From Tychonema sp. LEGE 07203 (GTDB lineage: Bacteria; Cyanobacteriota; Cyanobacteriia; Cyanobacteriales; Microcoleaceae), in contig NZ_JADEXD010000032.1 of the NCBI RefSeq assembly GCF_015207285.1, positions 1-48,486 of the forward strand: a stretch of 48,486 nt of DNA. Reading direction: 5' to 3'. The position numbers and the translations under genes were made by a program. This document shows, in pieces, positions 7,401 through 15,275 of this stretch. Under the pieces are notes generated by a model. That model made no database searches. It had not been told where the DNA came from and saw nothing but the letters and a program-made list of their open reading frames with translations. The first letter of the stretch is position 1. Each line of letters opens with the position of its first letter.

Positions 7401-9598
7401 TTTCGTCCGGCTTCGTTGACAAACAGCGTTTGACCTTCGAGAGTAGCCATACTGATAAAATCGCTGCTATTTTCAATCAGCGATACAAATTTTTGCCGTT
7501 CTTCTTCTCCTTTTTTGCGTTCGGTAATGTCGCGCTTGACGCAGACGTGACAAATTACATCGCCGCTGTTGTTAATCACAGAGGATGCCGCCACGTCGAT
7601 CGCCAGCTTGCGACCTTTTTTGGTACAGTTAGTAATTTCGCCCCGAAAAGTTCCTGTTTTCGCTAAACTTTTGGCAATTGCCGAAAAGTGTTCCCCCGGC
7701 ACCAGGGGTGGCGCTTCTGCTTCTAATTCTGCGTCTGTGTATTCTAGCAGCGATTTGTGGGCGCGATTTTGTTCGAGAAAAAACCCGTCAGCATCGATAA
7801 TGACGATCGCATCGTTGGAGTTTAAAAATATTTCTCGGTAAAGTTTTAGTTTGTCCTCAGCTCGCTTGCGTTCGGTGATATCTCTTTTGACGCTGACGTA
7901 ACAAACCACATCCCCAGCATCGCCCCGAACCGCAAAAGCCGAAACTTCCGCCTCAACAACTCCAGCTTGCAAAGCCTTAACACAGGTTATTTCGCCTCGA
8001 TAACTCCCTGTTTCGCCCAAGCTTTGCAGCACCGAGGCAAATGCCTTTTCTCCCATGTGAGTTGCAGGGGTTTTTCCCCACAATTTCGATGAACTGTAAC
8101 CCAGCAAAGCCGTGTGAGATTGATTTGTTTCTAAATAATAGCCTTGGGGATCTAAAATGGCGATCGCATCGTTAGACTTTAAAAATATTTCTTGATAAAG
8201 TTGCAGTTTTAATTCCGCTTGTTTGCGATCGCTAATATCCGTGAACAAGCCGTAGTAAACAATCTCCCCCGAGGCTTGCATTTCCGGCTGTGCATCTCCT
8301 TGCACCCATTTCAGTTTTCCCGACAAAGTGACAATTCTGCCTTCCCACCGCCAAGGCTGCAAACTTTCAGCAGAAAGCCTCACCGAATTGACAAAATCAT
8401 CTCTATCTTCGGGATGAATCATGTCAACAATGACATTAATCTCCTGCTGAGCTTCCTCTGGCTCTATTTCATACAATTCTCGACAGCCGGCGCTGACAAA
8501 GGAGAACACCATCGAACCGTCTGGATGCAAGTCAACTTGATATACAGTACCCGGTACGCTAGCAGTAATTTTTTGCAATTGGGTTTGGCTTTGATTCCTG
8601 GCTGCATCTGCTGCGGAGTATTCTGCAATTTCCCGCGAAATACCCAAAACCGCAAATATATTGCCCCCGGCATCGCACAGCGGCAGTTTTTGCGTGTCAA
8701 AGACGTGCTGTTTGCCGCCTGCAAAGGCGATTTGCTGGTAGGGATTGCGAACCGTCTCCCCGGCGAGCGCAGCTCGATCGTCCTCGCGGATGCCCCTAAC
8801 CCGGCTGTGGCGATCGCCAAATACTGATGTTTCTAAAAAACCTAATTCAATGTCATCTTTGCCGAGAATTTCATCAACATTTTTTTCTAAATATTTCGCA
8901 AAACTTTGATTGACAAAAATATATCTAAAATTTCGATCCTTTGCATAAACCATGTCCGGCGTAACGTCCATCAAAGCCCGCATTAGCAGTTCTTGATTTT
9001 CCGAATTGAAAGCAAAAATATTTTTACTTTTGCTCTTGAAATCTGGAGTTTCAGCTGCTAATTTAATTAATGATTTAGCACAGATTTGAGCTACAGTCTG
9101 GAGCAAACAAAGGTGTTCAAAATCAAAAGCACTGGCCTGCTCTGCACCGATAAAAAATACTCCCAACAATTCTTGACTTTCATCCGGGTGTGCCGGTGCC
9201 ATCAACACCGACTCAAACTGAGCAATTGGTGGCAAAGCAATGTTGTGCGCCCAGTCCCGATTTCCCGCCAGCCATTCAGCGCCGGCAGCTTGCAACCTTG
9301 CTTTAATTTGGGCTTTGGTGCGAGCAGCTAAGGGGTGTGGCGGTTGTTCGAGGTACAGCTTCTGGTCCGGTAGCGTCAAAAGTGCGTTAGCGAAGCGATC
9401 CGAAGGAAAGCCCTGGAAGAGGATCGTCTCAGCAGGCATCAGGCGATTGATGTGTTCGATACACGCAGACCAAATTTCATCAACAGTCGCAGCAAGTTGT
9501 AATTTCAGACTAAGTTCGTTGAGAACTTGCAGTTCCAAAGTACGCTGGCGGACTTTTGCCTTGAGGCTGGCGGCTAGGATTTGCATAGAGCTCACCAT
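4439..9598 (-). CDS. hybrid sensor histidine kinase, GAF-PAS(5)-GAF-HisKA-HATPase-REC-REC-HPt
   Basis: A 1719-residue phosphorelay sensor without obvious membrane segments, so probably cytoplasmic. Approximate domains: GAF 25-182; five PAS domains 203-320, 336-453, 463-573, 579-690 and 699-813; a phytochrome-type GAF 829-1029; HisKA with SHEIRTPMNGVMGM and the phospho-His near 1047; HATPase to about 1286 (NAIKF, DTGIGI and GGTGLGLAIS boxes). REC1 (1303-1426, phospho-Asp in LVDIQLPEM), REC2 (1456-1586, Asp in LMDCQMPVLDG) and an HPt domain (1609-1716, His in RRAHQIKG) follow. All key phosphorylation residues are present, so a full His-Asp-His relay within one chain is plausible. The second GAF resembles cyanobacteriochromes but has DSH where the bilin-binding Cys-His normally lies. 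PAS3 and PAS4 are recent duplicates. No cognate regulator is adjacent. Confidence 0.95.
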   Translation of the reverse strand: MVSSMQILAASLKAKVRQRTLELQVLNELSLKLQLAATVDEIWSACIEHINRLMPAETILFQGFPSDRFANALLTLPDQKLYLEQPPHPLAARTKAQIKARLQAAGAEWLAGNRDWAHNIALPPIAQFESVLMAPAHPDESQELLGVFFIGAEQASAFDFEHLCLLQTVAQICAKSLIKLAAETPDFKSKSKNIFAFNSENQELLMRALMDVTPDMVYAKDRNFRYIFVNQSFAKYLEKNVDEILGKDDIELGFLETSVFGDRHSRVRGIREDDRAALAGETVRNPYQQIAFAGGKQHVFDTQKLPLCDAGGNIFAVLGISREIAEYSAADAARNQSQTQLQKITASVPGTVYQVDLHPDGSMVFSFVSAGCRELYEIEPEEAQQEINVIVDMIHPEDRDDFVNSVRLSAESLQPWRWEGRIVTLSGKLKWVQGDAQPEMQASGEIVYYGLFTDISDRKQAELKLQLYQEIFLKSNDAIAILDPQGYYLETNQSHTALLGYSSSKLWGKTPATHMGEKAFASVLQSLGETGSYRGEITCVKALQAGVVEAEVSAFAVRGDAGDVVCYVSVKRDITERKRAEDKLKLYREIFLNSNDAIVIIDADGFFLEQNRAHKSLLEYTDAELEAEAPPLVPGEHFSAIAKSLAKTGTFRGEITNCTKKGRKLAIDVAASSVINNSGDVICHVCVKRDITERKKGEEERQKFVSLIENSSDFISMATLEGQTLFVNEAGRKMVGLENVSEVLDTEIWDYIGQNLKQEFSQEILPIIISQGQWQGEGQMHHLLSGKPIDVVMNAFLVKHPQTSEPLCFAAVIRDVTERKQAERMLREQAERERLVSAIAQRVRQSLNLTQTLSTAVEEVRQLLETDRTVIYRFDSEQTAIVVVESVGYDWMPLLDRKLQEAFFGESYVSLYRAGKIQAISDIYTANLSDSHRDFLASVQVRANLVVPIFIGDENQEPRSENSPETPLIELPVGSLDKRQNRLWGLLVAHQCRGPRAWTDSEVDLLGRLSVQLAIAIQQSTLFEQAQQAREAALEASRMKSLFLANMSHEIRTPMNGVMGMTDLLLKTNLTPEQLDFVQTLKLSSQNLLSIINDILDLSKLEAGEMRLETIEFDLSICLDEVLDLLATPAQEKGIELVALIDSDVPLQIRGDAARLRQILTNLINNAIKFTEAGEVVIEVSTGRPPGLVAASERKVLDQLQPSKLGSNRSLFLLFKVTDTGIGITKEDQKKLFQSFTQVDASTTRKYGGTGLGLAISKQLVELLGGQIGVESTFGKGSSFWFTVPAVKENLTAAGTACQVNLETVLAGRKMLVASDKPTLRKVLLKMAVLWGMEVDEVENGWMAIASLYKAVSVNCPYDIVLVDIQLPEMVAGSLERLMIAEQAMQQTHWVVLTSITQISEAKRLVDIGFSGYLTKPVKAHRLFDCLVNAIAPGAAIDLSLANPPQNQASVIDNQKLANLKILLVEDTPINQKVGLNQLKVLGCAADVANNGAEALSMLAIKKYDIVLMDCQMPVLDGYEATRELRRLEAAGAAGSMNPQLHTVVVAMTANALKGDREKCLAAGMDDYISKPISIDNLKSVLENWSVKLKIESPKFQGEELQNSAPDLESAVDMARLHEIAGADLDFEREILQAFVADTGTYLEEAKGAISAGDVETLARRAHQIKGVSATAAVRLMPDLAAELERLAQSKDLEAAAKIIAELEIILAGVQKLVAEPGI
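9380..9426. repeat. in-gene dispersed repeat (copy 1)
   Basis: Inside the histidine kinase gene, AGTGCGTTAGCGAAGC (from 9381) and CCCTGGAAGAGGATCG (9411-9426) match a shorter copy at 14199-14229 in the DUF3086 gene. The match looks like an inserted repeat kept in frame in both genes. Confidence 0.6.
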
Positions 9599-9825
9599 AC
9601 TGGTTTCCTTATATTATAATTATTAACTTTCAAACTTTTTTAAACAATTATTGTAAAATAAATCCGGAGCAAAGACAACTTTTTTATATTTATCTTAACT
9701 TCAAGCGCTCAAAAAAACAAAAGTGCGATCGGGAGCAAAGCGACACTGCTCAATGCCAGCTCTCGCTCCCGCTGCGACACTTATTAACATCCTCCGAATC
9801 AATCGAAAATCGATTGACGGCGAAA

Positions 9826-10227
9826 CTAACCCATTAAAATCACGTTATCAATGACGTGGATCACGCCGTTGTCAGCTTCGATATCGGCCGAGACAACAGT
9901 AGCATTTTTCACTTCAAAACCGTCCGAGCAATCAATCTTAATCGGCGAACCTTCCAAGGAAGTAACAAAACCGAGTTTTGCCAAATCAGCCTTCATAAAC
10001 TTGCCAGAGACGACGTGAAACATCAAAATCCTGCTCAATTGGGGCACGTTCTGCACTAGGGTAGTAATGGTTCCCGGTGGCAATTTCGCAAAAGCATCGT
10101 CAGTTGGCGCAAAGACGGTAAAAGGGCCCGGACTTTTGAGTGCGTCCACTAAATTAGCCACTTGCACCGCCGTTACAAGGGTTTGGAAGGAACCTGCACC
10201 TACGGCAATATCAACGATATCAGGCAT
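9826..10227 (-). CDS. fasciclin (FAS1) domain protein
   Basis: A 133-residue protein made of one FAS1 domain. The conserved H1 box is present as [15 protein letters not shown] and the H2 box as [13 protein letters not shown] at the C-terminus. FAS1 domains are adhesion or protein-interaction modules. There is no signal peptide, so it is either cytoplasmic or exported by a route not visible here. This single-domain form is common in cyanobacteria. The start has a GAGGT ribosome-binding site about 9 bases upstream. It lies downstream of the immunity-like gene on the same strand. Confidence 0.93.
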   Translation of the reverse strand: MPDIVDIAVGAGSFQTLVTAVQVANLVDALKSPGPFTVFAPTDDAFAKLPPGTITTLVQNVPQLSRILMFHVVSGKFMKADLAKLGFVTSLEGSPIKIDCSDGFEVKNATVVSADIEADNGVIHVIDNVILMG

Positions 10228-10298
10228 TGTGTGTTACCTCATCTGGCAAAAAAAAGTTCTATTAAGTATCGTAAACTGATTTGGTTGCTGGTTATTGG

Positions 10299-10700
10299 TT
10301 ATTTGTACAATTCTGCTGGCGTACCCGCCGCCAAAACCTTTGTTCCTAAATCTGCTATTGGTGAGTTGATATTCTCTCCTTTGTGAATGCTAAAACTGCC
10401 GTACAAAATTGAAATTTCAAAAATATCTGTAGTAATCACCGCAGGCTTGCGGTGTTCCGGCTCGCCCAAAGAAATTCCGAAAAATTCAGCTTCCAGTTCG
10501 CCAACTGCCTCTTCATCCTGTACAGTCCAACTGATATCGCGACAGTCTTTGAATGCCAGGATATAAGGCAATCTTTCTTCGGGATTGTAGACGCATTCAA
10601 TTAATACTTCGTTGCCCCATAAAGATACTTTGACTTCTGTGATTAAAGATGTAAAGCCACCCAATCCAAGCAAGTTATAGTCATCCTTCCAATCACTCAT
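10299..10700 (-). CDS. probable immunity protein of a toxin/immunity pair
   Basis: A 133-residue acidic protein with alternating beta-type segments (IECVYNPEERLPYILAFKDC and FEISILYGSFSIHKG). It has no catalytic motif. It follows the toxin-like ORF with an 8-bp overlap: ATGAGTGA carries both its start and the upstream stop. Such overlap is typical of co-translated toxin and immunity genes. Function is inferred from context and overall character. I cannot place it in a named immunity family with confidence. Confidence 0.55.
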   Translation of the reverse strand: MSDWKDDYNLLGLGGFTSLITEVKVSLWGNEVLIECVYNPEERLPYILAFKDCRDISWTVQDEEAVGELEAEFFGISLGEPEHRKPAVITTDIFEISILYGSFSIHKGENINSPIADLGTKVLAAGTPAELYK

Positions 10701-11055
10701 TTAATTTTTCTCCCGTATTGTGAGTACCTGGAATTAAATTACCAAATTCGTCTCTCGTTCGCAATAAATCACCATCTCTATCGAGACGCAAACCTTTGTT
10801 GATATTTATTCCATCCGATCCATATTTCGGTGCAGGCGTTCTAATCACTTCACCGTTAGGACGGATCGTTACTGTTGACTTATCAAAAAATTTATATGCA
10901 ACATAACCATCTCTAGTAGTTCTAATTTCTGCACCCAGTCCGCGCAAAAAGTCATCGACTTCTTGACGAGTCATCCCGCTTAAGTCTCCAAACTCAGATG
11001 CAATTCCATTTCCTCCCACTCCCTGACTCGGCACGCAAGTCTCGTCATCAACCAT
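10693..11055 (-). CDS. orphan polymorphic-toxin C-terminal domain-like protein
   Basis: A 120-residue protein resembling the detached C-terminal domain of a polymorphic toxin. It has a helical lead (MTRQEVDDFLRGLG), a beta-rich core (DGYVAYKFFDKSTVTIRPNG followed by EVIRT), and a C-terminal IPGTHNTGEKLNE segment. The beta core with conserved Lys, Ser, Thr and Arg resembles small RNase-type toxin folds, but I cannot name the family. An in-frame TAA lies two codons upstream of the ATG, so no delivery domain (RHS, PT-HINT, filamentous) is attached. The gene overlaps the putative immunity gene by 8 bp. It may be a cassette left after decay of a larger toxin, or a stand-alone module. Confidence 0.5.
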   Translation of the reverse strand: MVDDETCVPSQGVGGNGIASEFGDLSGMTRQEVDDFLRGLGAEIRTTRDGYVAYKFFDKSTVTIRPNGEVIRTPAPKYGSDGININKGLRLDRDGDLLRTRDEFGNLIPGTHNTGEKLNE

Positions 11056-11436
11056 TGCTTCTTAGAGTTTAGCACAGTTGGAAGAAGTCATTTGTTATTG
11101 GTTGTTGGTTATTGGTTGTTGGTTATTGGTTGTTGGTTGTTGGTTGTTGGTTGTTGGTTGTTGGTTATTTGTTGTTGGTTGTTGGTTATTTGTTGTTGGT
11201 TGTTGGTTGTTGGTTGTTGGTTGTTGGTTGTTGGTTGTTTGTGACAACTGACAACTGACAACTGGCAACTGCTTTCCGTACAGCGCCATCAGTCCGATGG
11301 AAGATGGAAGATGGAAGATGGAAGAATTATTCCTTAAACTCGCAATTTTTAATTTTCAATTCTCAATTACCAATTACCCAAAAGATAGGGGACGCAGTGC
11401 GCCCCCTATTAATCAACTAACTAAAGTGGTAAAGAA
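11056..11436. repeat. heptamer repeat array and terminator region
   Basis: A gene-free spacer. Positions 11091-11240 are a heptanucleotide array of GTTGTTG and GTTATTG units. Positions 11296-11325 carry GATGGAA 9-mer-type repeats. An AT-rich stretch and an hsp20 terminator hairpin follow. A 64-codon ORF of TNNQQPT-type repeats here is a repeat artefact. Confidence 0.85.
11380..11409 (-). terminator. rho-independent terminator of hsp20
   Basis: Read on the minus strand, ATAGGGGGCGC and GCGTCCCCTAT form an 11-bp stem (one G-U pair) around ACT, followed by CTTTT. It starts 28 bases after the hsp20 stop. Confidence 0.75.
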
Positions 11437-11883
11437 TTATTGACCGCCGATTTGCACTTTCACTACGCGGTTTTTTTCTGCTTCCGCTTTGGGCAAATTC
11501 AGGTGCAATACCCCGTTTTTGTACTCAGCTTCTACGCTGTCATTTTGAATGCGAGTCGGTAGGGGAATCACGCGGCGGAAAGAGCCGTAGCGGAACTCTG
11601 AGCGAGTTATGCCTTTTTCTTCAGTCTTGGTTTGCGCTCGCCTTTCGCCGCTAATTGCAACAGCTTCTGCGGTTACTTGTACGTCCAAATCCTGAGCTTC
11701 CATGCCCGGAACTTCTAACTTAAGGTGGATGGTTTCTGGAGTTTCATCGATTTCGGCGGGGGGGACGAAAGCCACACCGTTAGATGCGCGATCGGTCGCT
11801 GGTGTCAAGCTATCAAACAACCGATTCATTTCTCGCTGCAAGGAGTCCATTTCTCGCAAAGGTTCCCAACGAATAAGTGCCAT
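11437..11883 (-). CDS. small heat shock protein, Hsp20/alpha-crystallin family
   Basis: An ATP-independent holdase chaperone of 148 residues. The N-terminus MALIRWEPLREMDSLQREMN is typical of class A bacterial small heat shock proteins. The alpha-crystallin domain spans about residues 45-140, with the consensus KNGVLHLNLPK near 127-137. The C-terminal VVKVQI resembles the IxI-type oligomerisation motif. It is a single gene with its own terminator. The leader carries a hairpin that covers the GAGGT ribosome-binding site, with a second overlapping hairpin upstream. This suggests temperature control of translation, as known for cyanobacterial hsp17. No CIRCE element was found. Confidence 0.95.
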   Translation of the reverse strand: MALIRWEPLREMDSLQREMNRLFDSLTPATDRASNGVAFVPPAEIDETPETIHLKLEVPGMEAQDLDVQVTAEAVAISGERRAQTKTEEKGITRSEFRYGSFRRVIPLPTRIQNDSVEAEYKNGVLHLNLPKAEAEKNRVVKVQIGGQ

Positions 11884-11939
11884 AATTGATACCTCGAATC
11901 TCTTGATTTTTAGAGGTTGAGCAACACTTGACTCAACCT
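11884..11939 (-). promoter_or_regulatory. candidate RNA thermometer in hsp20 leader
   Basis: In the hsp20 mRNA leader the Shine-Dalgarno GAGGU (complement of 11891-11895, 7 bases before AUG) can pair with ACCUC (complement of 11913-11917). A four-base-pair AAUC/GAUU stem with an AAGA loop lies inside. A competing hairpin pairs AGGTTGAG (complement of 11932-11939) with CTCAACCT (complement of 11914-11921) and uses four of the same bases. The two structures exclude each other. Confidence 0.6.
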
Positions 11940-12149
11940 GTATTTAATATATTCCAGCTTCCGAAACTGGGGGATTCGGTTTTCCGCAAAAAGGCCGATC
12001 GCATTTCCGAACATGGGCGATCGTACTGCTAAATCATTACAGGCACAGGTATCCGAGGGAGCCACAGCTAAACAATGTTAAATTTGAGATTGCATCGATA
12101 AGTTCCATCCTTAAATCTCAAATTTAAAGTCTCCTGTTTCTCAAGTCGG

Positions 12150-12437
12150 TCAACCCCACCGCGAATGCTGATAAGCTGCGTAGGTATCAAACAAAGCACC
12201 CACCAAACCAAAAGCTAGACCGATGACCAAAAAACCCTGGAGGGGACAGCCGCTGCCGAAAGTAGCTAAGAACTGCAAAATCAGGTCTTCTCCAGCATGA
12301 CCGACTCCTTGGAGGGCAGGGACGAGGCCGATCAGCGCACAGCCAGTCAATCCCGCGCCGATTAACAATAAGGGAGCGATGAAGCTCAACAGGCTCGTTA
12401 GCAGTAAAGAGCGAAGAAAATTAGGAAAAATGCTCAT
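12150..12437 (-). CDS. small membrane protein, unknown function
   Basis: A 95-residue protein with two or three hydrophobic segments (about residues 8-42 and 62-82) and a short C-terminal tail ending SRWG. I recognise no domain. The region between the segments (GVGHAGEDLILQFLATFG) may be amphipathic. It probably sits in the cytoplasmic or thylakoid membrane. It is transcribed divergently from mlaE, with about 160 bp between the starts. It looks like a conserved cyanobacterial protein. Confidence 0.65.
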   Translation of the reverse strand: MSIFPNFLRSLLLTSLLSFIAPLLLIGAGLTGCALIGLVPALQGVGHAGEDLILQFLATFGSGCPLQGFLVIGLAFGLVGALFDTYAAYQHSRWG

Positions 12438-12601
12438 AAGAGTCAGTAAATTCAGCTAAACTGCCGAAAGGTGCAAGCAAACAAAACTTGTCCTTTTCTA
12501 CGATAGGCAGCGATCGCCCTCCTCCGCCAATTCTGTCAAAAATCTTAAACCTAGTAGAAGAAACTTGTTTAAGATTTGTAGATAGATTTCATTTTTAGCA
12601 G

Positions 12602-13417
12602 TTGTTCTACAGTCGAGATCCCTTGAGCACAACTACACAGTCGAGCCTCCGTTTGTGGAGTCAGCGCTTGTTTGCAGCAATTTTATTGGGCGGCCAAGTC
12701 ATGCTGCACCTGCTGACGCGCAAAATTAACCGCCGCAATACCCTCGACCAAATGGCAGCAGTTGGCCCGGAATCGCTGCTGATTGCTTTGCTGACTGCGG
12801 GTTTTGTCGGCATGGTGTTTACTATTCAGGTGGCGAGGGAGTTTATTAACCTCGGTGCCGGCAATGTGGTGGGCGGGGTTTTGGCTTTGTCTTTGACTCG
12901 CGAACTCGGCCCGGTATTAACAGCGGTAATCGTCACGGGACGGGTAGGTTCGGCTTTTGCGGCGGAAATCGGCACGATGCAGGTTACAGAGCAGATAGAT
13001 GCCCTGCTGATGCTCAGAACAGACCCGATCGACTATTTAGTAATTCCCCGCGTCCTAGCTTGCTGCCTGATGCTGCCAATTCTGACCGTATTGTCCCTCG
13101 TCACGGGCATCATCGGCGGGCTGCTGATTGCGACGACAATGTACGGCATTTCTCAAACCGTGTTTTTAGAGTCAGTCCGCAATTTCCTGACTCTGTGGGA
13201 CATTTGCAGCGCGGCGATCAAGGCTTTTGTGTTCGGGGCTTTGATTGCTGTAATCGGTACTAGCTGGGGCTTGACCACCACCGGCGGCGCAAAAGGTGTC
13301 GGCCAATCGACTACCACGGCGGTGGTGACGGCTTTGCTGGCTATTTTTGTGGTTAACTTTCTGATGACTTGGATCATGTTTCAGGGGACTGGCTCTAGCG
13401 TACTCAAAGGGCTCTAA
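12602..13417 (+). CDS. mlaE: MlaE-family lipid ABC transporter permease
   Basis: Membrane permease (271 residues) of an MCE/Mla-type lipid transporter, related to plant TGD1 and Synechocystis Slr1045. It probably moves phospholipid or glycolipid between envelope membranes. The family core is complete: GFVGMVFTIQVAREF, LTRELGPVLTAVIVTGRVGSA, AEIGTMQVTEQIDAL and TTTGGAKGVGQSTTTAVV. The first in-frame start after the upstream TAG is TTG at 12602, which gives the usual family length. The ATPase and MCE subunits are not here. DUF3119, DUF3086 and plsY follow on the same strand, an arrangement seen in many cyanobacteria. Confidence 0.93.
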   Translation: MFYSRDPLSTTTQSSLRLWSQRLFAAILLGGQVMLHLLTRKINRRNTLDQMAAVGPESLLIALLTAGFVGMVFTIQVAREFINLGAGNVVGGVLALSLTRELGPVLTAVIVTGRVGSAFAAEIGTMQVTEQIDALLMLRTDPIDYLVIPRVLACCLMLPILTVLSLVTGIIGGLLIATTMYGISQTVFLESVRNFLTLWDICSAAIKAFVFGALIAVIGTSWGLTTTGGAKGVGQSTTTAVVTALLAIFVVNFLMTWIMFQGTGSSVLKGL

Positions 13418-13470
13418 GCTAGGAAACAGTAAAATATGAAGTATTGACAAAATTAGTTTGACTTAAGCCC

Positions 13471-13863
13471 GTGAATACCACTGCTGATTTGACTGCGCCG
13501 ACAAATACGATCGAACTCGCCCCGAGTTTTGCGATTCCCCTAGTCCTGGTACTGGCTGCGGTACCGCTGCTGTTCGTGCAGAAGTGGGCGAGTTTGCCGC
13601 TTTCGGTGTTCGGCTTGTTTCTGATGTACCAAGCGGCCACCATCCGGCTACAATTTACTCCGACGGATTTAGACATTTATCGATCGTCCAACTTGATCCG
13701 CCGCTTTCCTTTCCGAGAATGGCAAAATTGGCGGATATTTTGGCCGGCTGTGCCGATTTTGTTTTATTTCAAAGAAATTAACAGCATTCACTTTCTGCCG
13801 GTTCTGTTCGATCGTAAAATGCTACAGACCTGCTTAGAACAGCGCTGTCCCCGTCGAGACTAA
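13471..13863 (+). CDS. DUF3119 family membrane protein
   Basis: A 130-residue protein starting at GTG 13471, 53 bp after mlaE. Two hydrophobic segments (about residues 22-55) are followed by a soluble domain with the family-like run LDIYRSSNLIRRFPFREWQN and the ending FYFKEINSIHFLPVLFD. DUF3119 is a cyanobacterial and plastid family that resembles a PH-like domain anchored by a membrane hairpin. Function is unknown. Position between mlaE and DUF3086 suggests an envelope or membrane role. Confidence 0.88.
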   Translation: MNTTADLTAPTNTIELAPSFAIPLVLVLAAVPLLFVQKWASLPLSVFGLFLMYQAATIRLQFTPTDLDIYRSSNLIRRFPFREWQNWRIFWPAVPILFYFKEINSIHFLPVLFDRKMLQTCLEQRCPRRD

Positions 13864-13922
13864 AAAAGTTGTTAATTTTAAATTTTTAGCTTTTACGTAC
13901 CCTGCGCCGAACCAAATTTCCC

Positions 13923-15275
13923 ATGAATTCAGACGAATTTCCAACCCAAAAACCGCAAGAAACACCAGCCGCTGACGGCGAACTCAATCTCAATTTACCC
14001 GCGAAGGAGACCGACTACCAGCCTCCATCCCAAAAACGGAAAAGACCGATCGAACTTCAGAAGCCTGAAGCCCAATTACCGCCGGAAACAGACCCCTGGG
14101 ACGAGCCGGATGCCGAAATCGCCGATTTCGTGGACGCAGCAGGCGTACTCGCCCAAATGGAGCCAGAAACAGCAGAAACAGACAGTTACCAATCAGAAAG
14201 TGCGTTAGCGAAGCCCTCGAAGAGGATCGAGCAAACCGAGCCAGAAACAGACTCGCAGCCAACAGCAACCGCAGCAGCGGTAACAGACATCCCTGAAAAT
14301 GTTACCGAAAATTTGGCAGAGAGAGTCAAAGCTTTGCAGCAGCAAGAACAAGATTTGACAGCAAGAATTGCCACCTTGGAAGCCGACAAAGCCAAGGCGA
14401 TAGAAGAGTTGGGCGAGACTCAATCATCGATCGGGCGTTTGGTACAAGACGGCTTGGTTCAATTAGAAGCGCGCAAACAAGCCCTTCTAATTGAAGTAGA
14501 AAAACTCGAACGCCGGCGCGATCGAATTCAAAAGGAAATGCGTACAACTTTTGCAGGCGTTTCCCAAGATTTAGCAATTCGAGTTCAGGGTTTCAAAGAC
14601 TATCTAGTCGGCAGTTTGCAGGATTTGGCCGCCACCGCCGAACTCTTAGATTTGACACCGCCGGTGCAAGAAACGCCCAAGCAAATGTATGCGGACGAAT
14701 CTCAATCCTCAGCACCAGTAAATCCCAGATTTGCCGAACAGGGATTTCAAGAACAAGCCAAACAAATTCGCCGCATCCTCGACCAATATCGCACTCTCCC
14801 CGACTACTACGGCCCGCCTTGGCAACTCCGCCGCACCTTTGAACCCATCCATGCGGAACGAGTTTCTAACTGGTTTTTCACCCAAGGAGGACGGGGGGCT
14901 TTGCGGAGTATGGGTTCGCGGTTGCAAAATATCTTGATTGCTTCGACAATTATTTCTGTACTCAGAAGCGTCTACGGCTCGCGGGTGCGGACTTTGGTGC
15001 TGGCGAACAGTCCCGAACGTTTGGGAGAGTGGCGCAGGGGTTTGCAGGACTGTTTGGGGATTACTCGCAGCGATTTTGGCCCGGAATATGGGATTATTAT
15101 GTTTGAGTCTGCTGAGGCTTTGGCTCAAAAAGCCGATCGACTGGTGAGAGATGGTAAATTGCCGTTAATTGCGATCGATGAAACTGAGGATTTAATTAGT
15201 TTGTCAATGCTGCAATTTCCGCTGTGGCTGGCCTTTGCTCCCGATCCGCAAAGTTTGATAGCTAAGGATTTTTGA
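13923..15275 (+). CDS. DUF3086 family protein with coiled coil
   Basis: A 450-residue cyanobacterial protein of unknown function. The first 130 residues are low-complexity, acidic and Pro/Glu/Thr-rich. Residues about 130-205 form a coiled coil (LQQQEQDLTARIATLEADKA onward). The conserved core follows with EMRTTFAGVSQDLAIRVQGF and LVGSLQDLAATAELLDL. The C-terminal third (PDYYGPPWQLRRTFEPIHAE onward) looks like a globular regulatory domain. A short dispersed repeat at 14199-14229 encodes SALAKPSKRIE within the variable N-terminal part. The gene lies 59 bp after DUF3119 and is probably co-transcribed. Confidence 0.9.
   Translation: MNSDEFPTQKPQETPAADGELNLNLPAKETDYQPPSQKRKRPIELQKPEAQLPPETDPWDEPDAEIADFVDAAGVLAQMEPETAETDSYQSESALAKPSKRIEQTEPETDSQPTATAAAVTDIPENVTENLAERVKALQQQEQDLTARIATLEADKAKAIEELGETQSSIGRLVQDGLVQLEARKQALLIEVEKLERRRDRIQKEMRTTFAGVSQDLAIRVQGFKDYLVGSLQDLAATAELLDLTPPVQETPKQMYADESQSSAPVNPRFAEQGFQEQAKQIRRILDQYRTLPDYYGPPWQLRRTFEPIHAERVSNWFFTQGGRGALRSMGSRLQNILIASTIISVLRSVYGSRVRTLVLANSPERLGEWRRGLQDCLGITRSDFGPEYGIIMFESAEALAQKADRLVRDGKLPLIAIDETEDLISLSMLQFPLWLAFAPDPQSLIAKDF
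14199..14229. repeat. in-gene dispersed repeat (copy 2)
   Basis: AGTGCGTTAGCGAAGC joined directly to CCCTCGAAGAGGATCG matches both arms of the 9380-9426 repeat but lacks its 14-bp centre. It encodes part of the disordered N-terminus of the DUF3086 protein. Confidence 0.6.

Noticed and set aside
11095-11289. A 64-codon ORF of TNNQQPT-type repeats
   Set aside because: It is the translation of a heptamer DNA array with no supported start or homologue.
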